Numbered from the stretch's first letter, positions 8,422-17,380 are shown. The stretch is DNA of 47,753 nt from Flavobacteriales bacterium (GCA_003232435.1 QIJL01000430.1:1-47753), one strand, 5' to 3'. Notes: generated by a model not told the origin, from the letters alone. Made by a program: numbers and translations.

Positions 8422-9243
8422 ATGAAAAAAATAATCGTACCAGTAGATTTTTCAGAACAATCTGAAAATGCTTTGAAAGTGGCAGCCAATCTTGCTAAAA
8501 AGCACAATTCAGAAATTTTGGCGCTGCATATGCTCGAACTGAACTATAATATGATTTCCTCTTCGGAAGGGTTTCATCCCGAACAAACGGTTTTTTTGAT
8601 CAAATTGGCCGAGAAAAGGTTTGCTGGGTTTTTGAAGCGACCACATTTAGAGGGCGTCTCGGTCACTCCGATTATCAAGCATTACAAGGTTTTTAGCGAG
8701 GTCAACGAAGTTGCAAAGGAACACGACGCCGATCTGATAATCATGGGATCTCATGGCACGGACGGCCTCAAGGAAATTTTTGTGGGATCCAATACCGAAA
8801 GAGTTGTCAGAAATGCGAGTGTTCCCGTACTTGTAATTAAGGAGGCCTTCGATAACTTCAAGGTAGATCGCTTTGTTTTTGCAAGTGATTTTAACGTGGA
8901 TAACCTCCCAGCTTATCAAAAGGCGGAAAAATTCGCTAAAATGTTATCCGCCGAGATGAAATTGGTCTATATCAACGTACCTGGAGATGACTTTTTAAGC
9001 ACAGAGGATACCTATAAAAAAATAAACACTTTTTTGACCGCTGCCAATGCACCACAAGAGGTCAAAATTTATAATGACTACAGCGTTGAAAAGGGCATCC
9101 TGAATTATAGCGATAACATCAGTGCCGATATCATTGCAATTCCAACGCATGGCCGAAAAGGACTTTCACATTTCTTTATGGGCAGTATCGGGGAAGATGT
9201 GGCAAACCACTCTCAGATTCCGGTGGTTACTTTTAAGATTTAA
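8422..9243 (+). CDS. Universal stress protein, two UspA domains
   Basis: 273 residues forming two tandem Usp folds (about 1-140 and 150-273). Both keep the ATP-loop pattern G-x2-G-x9-GS: GSHGTDGLKEIFVGSN in the first and THGRKGLSHFFMGSIG in the second. It probably binds ATP in the cytosol. Such proteins help cells survive energy or oxygen limitation. It has its own FNR-type promoter and a strong terminator 27 bp after the stop, so it is monocistronic and sits directly before the nos cluster. A second, more diverged two-domain Usp lies beside fnr at 31468. Confidence 0.92.
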   Translation: MKKIIVPVDFSEQSENALKVAANLAKKHNSEILALHMLELNYNMISSSEGFHPEQTVFLIKLAEKRFAGFLKRPHLEGVSVTPIIKHYKVFSEVNEVAKEHDADLIIMGSHGTDGLKEIFVGSNTERVVRNASVPVLVIKEAFDNFKVDRFVFASDFNVDNLPAYQKAEKFAKMLSAEMKLVYINVPGDDFLSTEDTYKKINTFLTAANAPQEVKIYNDYSVEKGILNYSDNISADIIAIPTHGRKGLSHFFMGSIGEDVANHSQIPVVTFKI

Positions 9244-9270
9244 GTACACTTTTATTGTTTGATTTTTGTG

Positions 9271-9304
9271 GGGAGGAAACTAAGATATTGTTTCCTCCCT
9301 TTTT
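9271..9304 (+). terminator. Rho-independent terminator after the first usp
   Basis: A 10-bp perfect stem, GGGAGGAAAC (9271-9280) with GTTTCCTCCC (9290-9299), a 9-nt loop, then a T run. It separates the stress gene from the nos promoter. Confidence 0.85.
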
Positions 9305-9382
9305 GTCCTACTCCTACTCTATCGTCGATTTCTTGCCTAAAACCTGTTCGTTGATTGAAAAACAAGGTTCTTATGGCGTACA

Positions 9383-9425
9383 TGACATATATCATGTTTT
9401 CCTCGAATACCTACCCATACTTTTG
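9383..9425 (+). promoter_or_regulatory. FNR-type operator and -7 element of the nos cluster
   Basis: TGACATATATCA (9383-9394, centre 9388.5), inside the longer palindrome CATGACATATATCATG, lies 29.5 bp before a perfect TACTTTTG (9418-9425). The spacing is identical to that of the stress-gene and fnr promoters. The expected start is about 9430, leaving a leader of roughly 20 nt before the cytochrome gene. Confidence 0.8.
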
Positions 9426-9451
9426 AGGCATAAATCAATAACGATCAAATA

Positions 9452-9958
9452 ATGAAACTCGTAATTAAAGGTACCGCACTACTCTTTGCACTGCTATTGA
9501 TTGCCTGCGGGGGAAAAGAAGAAAAGAAAAAAGAGGGTTTTAGTGTAGAAAGGCAAAAAACAGGTATAGAACAGCCGAAAGCCGCTCTCGAAACTCCGAC
9601 CACAAAGGCCTCCGAACGAATAGACCTAACTAATAAAGGTATTGGCCCTATTACCTCGATCACTTTAAATGAAGGGATCGATGGGGTTATGGCAAATCAA
9701 GGGAAAGAAGTGTACGACCAAATGTGTATTGCCTGTCATAGATTGGGTAAAAAATTCATTGGCCCGGCTCCCAACGATATCCTGAAAAGACGTACCCCGG
9801 AATGGGTAATGAATATGATCCTGAATCCGGATGGAATGGTAAAAGAAGATCCCTTGGCAAAGGATCTGTTGATAGAGTTTAACGGCTCCCCAATGGCCAA
9901 TCAGGGTCTTACGGAGGAACAGGCCAGAGCCGTATTGGAATATTTTAGAACATTATAA
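9452..9958 (+). CDS. Nos-cluster c-type cytochrome lipoprotein
   Basis: 168 residues with a lipoprotein leader (LLFALLLIACGG, lipobox Cys 19), a charged low-complexity linker, and one class I cytochrome c domain. The heme motif is CIACH at about residue 89, and the likely distal Met is in SPMANQG. It is the first gene of the nos cluster, directly behind the FNR-type promoter. The probable role is membrane-anchored electron delivery to NosZ, since no NosR, NosG or NosH is present. That role is inferred from position. Confidence 0.88.
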   Translation: MKLVIKGTALLFALLLIACGGKEEKKKEGFSVERQKTGIEQPKAALETPTTKASERIDLTNKGIGPITSITLNEGIDGVMANQGKEVYDQMCIACHRLGKKFIGPAPNDILKRRTPEWVMNMILNPDGMVKEDPLAKDLLIEFNGSPMANQGLTEEQARAVLEYFRTL

Positions 9959-9968
9959 AAATACAAAC

Positions 9969-10544
9969 ATGAAAACAATCACCGACCTAAAGTTACTGAT
10001 CGGCTCGTTTCTTCTTCTGGGCCTTATGTTCAGTTGTAAAAACGAGGCCAAGCCCGAAGCAACAACTGCTACCCCTGAAAAGAAAGAAGTAGCCAAACAA
10101 GGCCAGGCCTTTATCGAAGATGACGAATCCACCCCCAATGTATTGGACATTGCGATCGGATCACCGGACCATACCACTCTCGTAGCTGCCGTACAGGCCG
10201 CGGAATTAGAGAATGCTTTGGTGAATGCAGGGCCATTGATGGTATTTGCACCTACCAATGCCGCTTTTGATGCATTGCCTGAAGGAACGGTGGAAGATCT
10301 GTTAAAACCGGAGAATAAGAATGCCTTGGCCGATATTTTAAAATACCATGTAACTCCCGGGAATTATTCGCAGGATCTATTAAAGAGGTTTAAAAAATTA
10401 GGTCAGGCCAATAACCAGGATGTTCCCATTGAGGTAAAAGGGAAGGATGTGTATATAGGTGGCGCCAAAATAGTTGCAAGTATTCGTGCCGGTAATGGTA
10501 TTGTGCATGTAGTGGATAAAGTATTGCTGCCTCCTAAAGAGTAA
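9969..10544 (+). CDS. Fasciclin-domain lipoprotein of the nos cluster
   Basis: 191 residues: a lipoprotein leader (LLLGLMFSCKN), a short spacer, then one FAS1 domain. Landmarks are TLVAAVQAAELENALVNAGP, the H1 box VFAPTNAAFDALP, the YHVTPGNYS segment, and the H2-like GNGIVHVVDKVLLPP. FAS1 domains usually act in adhesion or protein contacts. Its place between the cytochrome gene (10 bp away) and nosZ suggests an accessory role in N2O respiration, perhaps organising the periplasmic complex. No copper-site signature is visible. The stop codon lies inside the start of a dispersed repeat. Confidence 0.9.
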   Translation: MKTITDLKLLIGSFLLLGLMFSCKNEAKPEATTATPEKKEVAKQGQAFIEDDESTPNVLDIAIGSPDHTTLVAAVQAAELENALVNAGPLMVFAPTNAAFDALPEGTVEDLLKPENKNALADILKYHVTPGNYSQDLLKRFKKLGQANNQDVPIEVKGKDVYIGGAKIVASIRAGNGIVHVVDKVLLPPKE

Positions 10545-10662
10545 ACTACCTCGGGGGGCCAGCCCACGGGGCATTAAAAGGAACTGACATATCATTTCGG
10601 TGCAAGAATACGGGGTACCTGCCAGCCGGCAGGCTGGTTAAACCCACTGGTGGGAATAAAAC
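10541..10662 (+). repeat. Dispersed repeat, copy E1
   Basis: Begins GTAAACTACCTC, contains AGCCCACGGGGCATTAAAAG, a CCGGCAGG palindrome, and ends near AAACCCACTGGTGGGAATAA. An inverted copy lies between ccoP and ccoQ (25286-25404) and a short one at 19403-19440. It separates the fasciclin gene from nosZ, so it is transcribed if the cluster is one operon. Confidence 0.75.
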
Positions 10663-10689
10663 CCGAATAAACAATTTAAAACTAAAACA

Positions 10690-12651
10690 ATGAAAAAATC
10701 GAGCTTTTTAATATGTATCCTATTTGGCCTCACCGCGACTTTTACTTTTACAAGTTGTAATGATCAAAGTAAGAACTCTAAAGGTGCATTGGCCTCCAGT
10801 GCTGCCGAAAAGGTTTATATCGCCCCCGGCGAGCATGACGAGTATTATGCCTTTGTTTCGGGCGGATTTAGTGGGCAATTGTCCGTCTACGGGCTTCCCT
10901 CTGGGAGACTGTTCAAGGTAATTCCCGTATTCTCCCAAGATGCCGAAAAAGCTTATGGCTATAATGAAGAGACTAAACCTATGTTGAACACCTCTCATGG
11001 ATTTATTCCCTGGGACGATGCCCACCATCCGGATATTTCCCAAACAAATGGGGAGCTAGATGGCCGTTGGGTGTTTATCAATGGGAACAATACACCACGT
11101 ATTGCCAAGATAGACCTGACAACTTTTGAAACCACCGAGATCCTTGAAATTCCAAATTCCGCGGGTAATCACAGTTCTTCGTATGTAACCGATAATTCTG
11201 AATATGTAGTGGCCGGGACACGTTTTTCCATTCCGGTACCACAACGTGATATGTCTATTAAGGATTATAAAGGAAATTTTAAAGGGGCATTGTCTTTTAT
11301 CAGTGTTGACCCGGAGGATGGTAGAATGGACATTAAATTTCAATTGCTTATGCCAGGGTTCGCTTATGATAAAGCCCATCCCGGTAGAGGCAAATCCCAT
11401 GGTTGGTTTTTCTTTACTACTTACAATACGGAAGAAGCCAATACATTGTTGGAGGTAAACGCTTCTCAAAATGATAAGGACTTTATAGCTGCCATTAACT
11501 GGAAGAAAATCGAAGAATATGTAAATGGTGGTGGTGGTAAGATAATGCCGGCGAACTATGCGCACAACGTTTACGATGATAAGACCCATACAGCAACTTC
11601 TACAATGAAAAAAGAAGTTCTTATGGTAGACCCCAAAGATGTTCCGGGAGCAATATATTTTTTGCCGACACCTAAATCCCCACATGGATGTGATGTTGAT
11701 CCTTCCGGTGAATACATAGTTGGTAGCGGAAAATTATCTGCCGATGTTACGGTACACTCGTTTGATAAAATGCTAAAGGCCATTGAAAACAAAAAGTTCG
11801 ATGGGGAAGCATACGGAATACCGATCTTAAACTTTGAGGATGTATTGGCGGGTACGGTAAAGCAGCCGGGATTAGGGCCCTTACATACCGAGTTTGATGG
11901 CAAAGGTTATGCCTATACCACTTTCTTTATCTCATCGGAAGTGGTAAAATGGAAATTGGGAACCTGGGAAGTGATAGACAGACAACCCTGTTATTATTCC
12001 GTAGGGCATTTGATGATTCCTGGTGGAAATTCAAGAAAACCGGACGGAAAGTATTTATTGGCCATGAACAAAATTACCAAAGACCGTTATCTTCCCACGG
12101 GGCCCGAGGTTACCCAATCTGCCCAATTATATGATATTTCAGGCGGAAAGATGGAATTGCTGTTGGATTTTCCAACAGTAGGAGAACCCCATTATGCAGC
12201 AGGTATCTCAGCGGATATCATTAAGAAAAACTCCAAGAAAATCTTTAATCTAAGTGAGAACAAACACAAGTATGCAACAATTTCCGATAATGACGTCCGG
12301 GTAGAACGTAATGGAAAAGAAGTGCATATTTATATGACTACGATTCGTAGTCACTTTAATCCGGATAATATAGAAGGTGTAAAAGTGGGGGATAAAGTGT
12401 ATTTCCACGTTACCAACCTCGAACAGGATTATGATGTTCCCCATGGTATAGGTATGATCGGTGCCAGAACTTCGGAATTATTAATCATGCCCGGGCAGAC
12501 CGAGACTTTTGTATGGGAACCCAAGCAAGTAGGTGTATGGCCCTTCTATTGCACTGATTTCTGTTCGGCATTGCACCAAGAAATGCAGGGGTATGTCAGG
12601 GTATCCCCTGCAAACTCGAACCTAGAGCTTTCGTGGTCATTGGGCGAGTAG
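10690..12651 (+). CDS. nosZ: Nitrous-oxide reductase, Sec-type (clade II)
   Basis: 653 residues. The leader is a Sec or lipoprotein type (LTATFTFTSCN) and lacks the twin-arginine motif of clade I NosZ. The beta-propeller carries the CuZ histidines (DAHHPDISQTNGELDGRW, NHSSSYV, SPHGCDVDPSG, PLHTEFDGKGYAY, GHLMIPGG, EPHYAAG). The C-terminal cupredoxin has the CuA site CTDFCSALHQEM at residues 621-632. The enzyme reduces N2O to N2 in the periplasm. Downstream genes supply copper (nosL, nosDFY). A hairpin with a T run follows the gene and may reduce read-through. Confidence 0.97.
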   Translation: MKKSSFLICILFGLTATFTFTSCNDQSKNSKGALASSAAEKVYIAPGEHDEYYAFVSGGFSGQLSVYGLPSGRLFKVIPVFSQDAEKAYGYNEETKPMLNTSHGFIPWDDAHHPDISQTNGELDGRWVFINGNNTPRIAKIDLTTFETTEILEIPNSAGNHSSSYVTDNSEYVVAGTRFSIPVPQRDMSIKDYKGNFKGALSFISVDPEDGRMDIKFQLLMPGFAYDKAHPGRGKSHGWFFFTTYNTEEANTLLEVNASQNDKDFIAAINWKKIEEYVNGGGGKIMPANYAHNVYDDKTHTATSTMKKEVLMVDPKDVPGAIYFLPTPKSPHGCDVDPSGEYIVGSGKLSADVTVHSFDKMLKAIENKKFDGEAYGIPILNFEDVLAGTVKQPGLGPLHTEFDGKGYAYTTFFISSEVVKWKLGTWEVIDRQPCYYSVGHLMIPGGNSRKPDGKYLLAMNKITKDRYLPTGPEVTQSAQLYDISGGKMELLLDFPTVGEPHYAAGISADIIKKNSKKIFNLSENKHKYATISDNDVRVERNGKEVHIYMTTIRSHFNPDNIEGVKVGDKVYFHVTNLEQDYDVPHGIGMIGARTSELLIMPGQTETFVWEPKQVGVWPFYCTDFCSALHQEMQGYVRVSPANSNLELSWSLGE

Positions 12652-12684
12652 CGTTAGTTACCCTTTCGAGATTACTTTTTTCAG

Positions 12685-12720
12685 AAAAGCGGGTCGTGTT
12701 CTTAAACCTTCCCGCTTTTT
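12685..12720 (+). terminator. Hairpin with T run between nosZ and the next nos gene
   Basis: AAAAGCGGG (12685-12693) pairs with CCCGCTTTT (12711-12719) across a 17-nt loop and ends in T residues. It could be a partial terminator that gives more nosZ transcript than accessory-gene transcript, because no new promoter is obvious before 12746. Confidence 0.6.
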
Positions 12721-12745
12721 ACTCAAATTCTTAATCGTTTTCAAA

Positions 12746-13342
12746 ATGAAGAAGTCAAAAATACTTATGTTTCTTGGAGCCTTATTGCCATTGTTGCTCT
12801 TCCTTTTTCCACTTTGGAATATCACCTTGGAAGCGCCGCAATATCCAATTCCGTTGGGCATGGACATCTACATCAATGATTTTGCCGATGCCAATCCGCA
12901 TGATATCAAAAACATCAACCTGATGAACCACTACGTGGGTATGAAGTATATACCCGATGCAATTCCGGAGTTTAAAATATTTCCGATTGGTATTATCACG
13001 ACAACGGTCATAGGTCTTATCATCGCCTTTAAGGCCAACCATAAATGGTATTTGTATTGGTTTATTATGATGGTGCTCGTAAGTGCCGCGGGACTTTATG
13101 ATTTCTATTTATGGGAATACGATTATGGTCACAACCTTGACCCCAAGGCCATCATGAAATTCACGAACCCAGATGGTACCGCAATGGGTTTTCAACCCCC
13201 GCTTTTTGGCACTAGGGATATATTGAATTTTAGGGCCCATTCGTACCCGCAGCTCGGGGCTTATTTCCTCGGACTTGGCATTGCCCTAGGCTTGGGTGCT
13301 TATTTATTGGGAAGAAGGGAAAAGAAAAATGAAAACCTTTGA
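12746..13342 (+). CDS. Nos-cluster integral membrane protein, function unknown
   Basis: 198 residues with about four hydrophobic segments (near 8-25, 80-98, 103-122 and 170-190). Between the first two is a roughly 50-residue periplasmic loop containing GMDIYINDFADANPHDIKNI and several His residues. I do not recognise a named family with certainty. It lies between nosZ and nosL, and membrane proteins of unknown role (for example NosB in epsilonproteobacteria) occupy the same slot in other clade II clusters. The gene ends within the possible upstream start of nosL. A role in electron input or copper delivery is inference. Confidence 0.8.
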   Translation: MKKSKILMFLGALLPLLLFLFPLWNITLEAPQYPIPLGMDIYINDFADANPHDIKNINLMNHYVGMKYIPDAIPEFKIFPIGIITTTVIGLIIAFKANHKWYLYWFIMMVLVSAAGLYDFYLWEYDYGHNLDPKAIMKFTNPDGTAMGFQPPLFGTRDILNFRAHSYPQLGAYFLGLGIALGLGAYLLGRREKKNENL

Positions 13343-13352
13343 CACTACGATT

Positions 13353-13790
13353 ATGAAAAAGATTTTCGTTCTTTTTGCATTGACAGCCGTTCTTTTTATT
13401 GGATGCAAAGTGGCCCCCGAGCCAATCGATTATGGTTCCGATACCTGTCATTATTGCTCTATGACCATTGTAGATCGGCAACATGCCGCCCAATTGGTTA
13501 CCAAAAAAGGTAAGGTATTTAAGTTCGATGCTTCTGAATGTATGATAAACTATTTAAAGGAAGCTGATGCTATTGAAGTTGCCATGTTCTTGGTCAACGA
13601 TTACAATGCGCCCGGTGAATTGATAAACGCTACGACCTCGACCTATCTTATAAGCCAAGGTATTCCCAGCCCCATGGGGGAATTCTTGACCGCCTTTGAA
13701 AACAAGGAAGATGCGGAGAGGGCCAAAGACCGACATGGAGGGGATTTGTTCGTATGGAAAGAGCTACGGTCGAGATTTGAGAATAAATAA
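13353..13790 (+). CDS. nosL: Copper chaperone NosL, lipoprotein
   Basis: 145 residues from the chosen ATG: MKKIFVLFALTAVLFIGCK is a complete lipoprotein leader. An ATG at 13329 in frame would add eight residues and overlap the previous gene. The motif CHYCSMTIVD is the NosL copper-binding signature, followed by a conserved FDASECMINYL. NosL delivers Cu(I) to apo-NosZ in the periplasm. The gene is followed without a gap by the PNPOx-like gene. Confidence 0.92.
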   Translation: MKKIFVLFALTAVLFIGCKVAPEPIDYGSDTCHYCSMTIVDRQHAAQLVTKKGKVFKFDASECMINYLKEADAIEVAMFLVNDYNAPGELINATTSTYLISQGIPSPMGEFLTAFENKEDAERAKDRHGGDLFVWKELRSRFENK

Positions 13791-13817
13791 TTGAATGTTC
13801 GAAATATACAGCACCTC

Positions 13818-14273
13818 ATGATCAAAGATTTGGAACTATCGGAATGTCTTGACCTTCTCAGGAACAATTATATTGGCCGTTTGGCCTTTGTTTCCCATGG
13901 CGATCCCTATATAGTTCCTATAACATATTTTCACGATTCGGAAGAAAAAAATATTTTAAGCTACGCCGCCACAGGCCATAAAATCGAAGCAATGAGAAGA
14001 TATGGATCGGTCGCTTTACAGATAGATGAAATCAAATCCATACAACAATGGAGATCGGTACAGGTCCACGGCAAATTCGAGGAGCTTCATGGAAGTACGG
14101 CCAAAAAATATTTGCATAGGTTCGTGGAAGGTGTACAGGACACCATAATCCAAAAAAAGGGTATTAGCCCGAAATTCATACAAGATTTTTCGAGCCGATT
14201 GCAGAAACGCGGTATTCCCATTGTATATCGCATTTCCATAAATGATATCAATGGAAAATTCAGGGATGATTAA
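13818..14273 (+). CDS. PNPOx-like FMN-binding split-barrel protein
   Basis: About 151 residues from ATG 13818; a TTG at 13791 directly after the nosL stop could extend it. The pattern LLRNNYIGRLAFVSHGDPYIVPITYFHD, then ATGHKIEAMRRYGSVALQID and WRSVQVHGKFEEL, is that of pyridoxamine-phosphate-oxidase-like flavin proteins, which bind FMN, F420 or heme. No export signal is visible. It sits inside the nos cluster on the same strand, so it may serve flavin chemistry or NO/heme sensing there; the substrate cannot be told. Confidence 0.85.
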   Translation: MIKDLELSECLDLLRNNYIGRLAFVSHGDPYIVPITYFHDSEEKNILSYAATGHKIEAMRRYGSVALQIDEIKSIQQWRSVQVHGKFEELHGSTAKKYLHRFVEGVQDTIIQKKGISPKFIQDFSSRLQKRGIPIVYRISINDINGKFRDD

Positions 14274-14299
14274 TTTCCCCATGTATTGTCATTGCGAAT

Positions 14300-14348
14300 G
14301 TAATGTCATTCCGACGAACCTGCCAGCAGGCAGGTGCCCCGGAATGAC
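14300..14348. repeat. Palindromic intergenic repeat before the cupin gene
   Basis: GTCATTCCG and CGGAATGAC frame a smaller palindrome, CCTGCCAGCAGGCAGG. This is the common REP-like hairpin type of this chromosome. It lies inside the nos cluster and would form a strong hairpin in the message just upstream of the cupin start. Confidence 0.65.
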
Positions 14349-14363
14349 AAAAAAGTAGAAACT

Positions 14364-14657
14364 ATGAATCAGGTAAAAAATACAATAGCGTCCCAGCCCT
14401 ACGACAAGCTACAAGTACAAAAACTCGTAAAGTCCGATGGTTTTGAAATCTTGAGCATCAGCCTAGAAAAAGATGCCATTTTTCCAGAGCACACTTCCCC
14501 GACCGATGCACAATTGGTAGTGTTGGAAGGCAATATCGTTTTTCATATCAATGGGGAATCCTACCAGCTTAAAACGCAACAACATTTTAGTTTTCCTAAG
14601 AAAACCAAGCATTGGGTCAAGGCCAATGAAAATTCAAACTTTCTGATCATTAGATAA
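14364..14657 (+). CDS. Small cupin-domain protein of the nos cluster
   Basis: About 97 residues from ATG 14364; an in-frame GTG at 14334 falls in repeat DNA and is unlikely. It is a single cupin barrel: FPEHTSPTDAQLVVLEGNIVFHINGE, then QHFSFPKKTKHWVKANENS. Metal-ligand candidates are the His of PEHTS and the His of KHWV, with a Glu in VLEG. The role is unknown. Position between the PNPOx-like gene and nosD (9-bp gap) suggests it is co-transcribed with the N2O genes. Confidence 0.82.
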   Translation: MNQVKNTIASQPYDKLQVQKLVKSDGFEILSISLEKDAIFPEHTSPTDAQLVVLEGNIVFHINGESYQLKTQQHFSFPKKTKHWVKANENSNFLIIR

Positions 14658-14665
14658 GAATTGCC

Positions 14666-15898
14666 ATGACGATCAAGTACATTTTTGTTTTGTTTTTAGT
14701 GTCGACCATACAACTGACGGCAGGCACTATCGAGGTGTGTACAACTTGTGAAGTAAAATCAATTAAGGAAGGTGTTTCGATGGCCTCCGATTTTGACACG
14801 CTGCTTATCAAAAAAGGAACATATAGGGAATTCAATATCACCATCGACAAACCCCTGACCCTTTTGGGCGAAGACTACCCTATAATCGATGGGGAAGATA
14901 AAGGCGAGATCATCACGATCGTTTCTGACAATGTTACGGTAGACGGCCTTTTTATTATCAACGTAGGAACAAGTTATACTTCCGATTATGCTGCCATTCG
15001 GGTTGTAAAGAGCAAAAACTTCTTGATACAGAATGTTGTACTCGAAAAACTGTTTTTTGGCATCTATTTGGAAAAAGCCCAAAACGGAAAAGTCTATCAC
15101 AACAAAATTATCGGAGATGCCGTCGAGGAATTCAATTCCGGCAACGGCATTCAATTATGGCATTGCCAAAATATCGTTGTCGAAAAAAATATCATACAAC
15201 GCGTCCGTGATGGCATTTATTTAGAGTTCTCTGATAACATTACCATAAAGAATAACCTTAGCTCAGAAAATGTGCGTTACGGATTGCACTTTATGTTTTC
15301 GAACGACGATATCTACGAGAACAACATATTTGAGAATAACGGCGCGGGCGTTGCGGTCATGTTTTCGAAAAAGATTAAAATGCGCGACAATACTTTTAGA
15401 AAAAATTGGGGCAGCTCATCTTATGGTCTGCTTTTAAAGGAAATAAACGATGCCGAAATTTCAGGAAATACTTTTGAAGAAAACACTACCGGCATTACTG
15501 TTGAGGGATCAAACCGTATTACGTATAAGAATAACGACTTTATCAATAATGGCTGGGCATTGAAAGTTCGCGGCGCATGCTATGCCAACACCTTTACAGG
15601 TAATAACTTCAAGTACAATTCCTTCGATGTCTCTTATAACAGTAAACTCAATGATAATCTTTTTGACCAAAATTACTGGAGCAGCTATACCGGTTATGAT
15701 CTAGACAAAAACGGAATCGGGGATGTACCCTACCGACCTGTCAAATTGTTCTCGTACATCGTAAATCGAACTCCAGAGACCATTATTCTGCTTCGTAGCC
15801 TATTCATGGATATTATAGACTTTTCTGAAAAAGTATCCCCGGTTTTTACGCCGGACAAATTATTAGATGCAAATCCGTTAATGAAAGAATTGCAATGA
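14666..15898 (+). CDS. nosD: NosD, periplasmic copper-site maturation protein
   Basis: 410 residues: a Sec signal peptide (IFVLFLVSTIQLTAG) followed by a right-handed parallel beta-helix with many NNxxxxN rungs (CASH/NosD repeats), from about residue 60 to 330. In NosZ maturation NosD works with the NosFY ABC transporter to supply sulfur or copper to the CuZ centre. The stop overlaps the nosF ATG by four bases (ATGA), so the three genes are translationally coupled. Confidence 0.95.
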   Translation: MTIKYIFVLFLVSTIQLTAGTIEVCTTCEVKSIKEGVSMASDFDTLLIKKGTYREFNITIDKPLTLLGEDYPIIDGEDKGEIITIVSDNVTVDGLFIINVGTSYTSDYAAIRVVKSKNFLIQNVVLEKLFFGIYLEKAQNGKVYHNKIIGDAVEEFNSGNGIQLWHCQNIVVEKNIIQRVRDGIYLEFSDNITIKNNLSSENVRYGLHFMFSNDDIYENNIFENNGAGVAVMFSKKIKMRDNTFRKNWGSSSYGLLLKEINDAEISGNTFEENTTGITVEGSNRITYKNNDFINNGWALKVRGACYANTFTGNNFKYNSFDVSYNSKLNDNLFDQNYWSSYTGYDLDKNGIGDVPYRPVKLFSYIVNRTPETIILLRSLFMDIIDFSEKVSPVFTPDKLLDANPLMKELQ

Positions 15899-16605
15899 TA
15901 TCCATAGAAAATATACATAAGAAATTCGGAAAAAATCTTGTCCTCAAAGGAGTAGATCTGAATATTGAAGGCGGAGGAATTTTTGCCATACTGGGGCCCA
16001 ATGGATCTGGCAAGACCACCTTGATAAAAAGTATACTGGGGATGGTGATACCTAACAAAGGAATCATTAAGGTTCTTGAAAAGCCTGTAAAGAACAACTG
16101 GAAGTATCGCCAAGAAATAAGCTACTTACCTCAAATAGCTGACTTTCCAGGAAATCTTCGTGTCAAAGAATTGATACGAATGATCCAAGACCTGCGGCAA
16201 AAACCCAGCGATATGGTCAAATTGGTCGGTCTCTTTGGTCTTGAGCCGTTTCTGGACAAAAAACTGGCAACGCTTTCGGGTGGTACAAAACAAAAGGTAA
16301 ACATTGTGCTGACCTTGATGTTCGATTCCCCATTACTTATTCTGGATGAACCTACAACAGGCTTGGATCCCGCCGCTCTTATCTGTATTAAAAAATTAAT
16401 TAGAGAAGAAAAGGAAAAAGGAAAGACCATTCTGATCACCTCGCACATCATGCAATTTGTGGAAGAGATGGCGGACGAAATCGTATACCTCTTGGAAGGA
16501 AAAATTTACTTTCGAGGGAATATCGAACAATTGAAAGCCATGACCCGACAGACCGATTTTGAACATGCCATTGCGGCCATATCAAACCAAGCGGTAAATG
16601 CTTAA
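15895..16605 (+). CDS. nosF: NosF, ABC transporter ATPase
   Basis: 236 residues with Walker A GPNGSGKTT, Q-loop YLPQIAD, signature LSGGTKQKV, Walker B LLILDEPTTGLD and H-loop ITSH. It is the cytosolic ATPase partner of NosY and serves NosD-dependent assembly of the NosZ CuZ centre. It overlaps nosD by 4 bp and nosY by 8 bp. Confidence 0.95.
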   Translation: MISIENIHKKFGKNLVLKGVDLNIEGGGIFAILGPNGSGKTTLIKSILGMVIPNKGIIKVLEKPVKNNWKYRQEISYLPQIADFPGNLRVKELIRMIQDLRQKPSDMVKLVGLFGLEPFLDKKLATLSGGTKQKVNIVLTLMFDSPLLILDEPTTGLDPAALICIKKLIREEKEKGKTILITSHIMQFVEEMADEIVYLLEGKIYFRGNIEQLKAMTRQTDFEHAIAAISNQAVNA

Positions 16606-17380
16606 GATCCTAAAATACAGCTTTTATGACCTGATGCGCAGCCGCTGGAGCTATGTATATTTTCTGTTCTATCTCGCATTGGGGTTTGTATTGCTGTTCT
16701 TGAACAATGATCTTTCCAAAGCCGTAATTACCTTGATGAACGTTATCATCGTTTTAGTCCCCCTGATCGGCACAATTTTCGGGGTTATGTATTTCTATAA
16801 TTCGAAAGAATTTACCGAACTTTTGCTCGCGCAGCCCTTAAAACGGAATTCGATATTCTTGGGGCAATATTTGGGAGTTGCCGGGTCTTTAACGATGAGT
16901 TTGGTGTTGGGCCTTGGGGTTCCTTTTGTATTATACGGACTTTTTAGGAGCGATGCTATTTTTAATTTTTCATTATTATTGATTACGGGAGCATTCTTGA
17001 CCATGATTTTTACGGCCCTGGCCTTTAACATCGCCCTATCGAACGAAAATAAAATAAAGGGATTTGGTTATGCAGTCTTGCTCTGGCTCTTTTTAGCAGT
17101 AGTCTATGACGGATTATTTTTGTTGTCGCTGATAATGTTCGAAGAATATCCGTTGGATAAATTTTCATTGGCGGCTACGATGTTCAACCCAATAGACCTC
17201 TCCCGAACATTGATTTTATTAAAATTGGATATTTCAGCCCTGCTAGGATATACCGGAGCGGTGTTCAAGAAATTCTTTGGCACCAATTTGGGATTTTTCG
17301 TTTCGCTTGCCGTATTAATGCTATGGACCTTGATCCCGGTCTGGCGACTATCGTATAAATCAAAGCGAAAAGATTTTTAG
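16598..17380 (+). CDS. nosY: NosY, ABC transporter permease
   Basis: 260 residues with six hydrophobic spans (about 15-32, 42-62, 88-112, 125-145, 150-172 and 235-252) and the ABC-2 permease layout typical of NosY. The segment EFTELLLAQPLKRNSIFLGQY is characteristic of this family. It forms the inner-membrane channel for NosF and ends the nos cluster; the next gene is on the opposite strand. Confidence 0.93.
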   Translation: MLKILKYSFYDLMRSRWSYVYFLFYLALGFVLLFLNNDLSKAVITLMNVIIVLVPLIGTIFGVMYFYNSKEFTELLLAQPLKRNSIFLGQYLGVAGSLTMSLVLGLGVPFVLYGLFRSDAIFNFSLLLITGAFLTMIFTALAFNIALSNENKIKGFGYAVLLWLFLAVVYDGLFLLSLIMFEEYPLDKFSLAATMFNPIDLSRTLILLKLDISALLGYTGAVFKKFFGTNLGFFVSLAVLMLWTLIPVWRLSYKSKRKDF

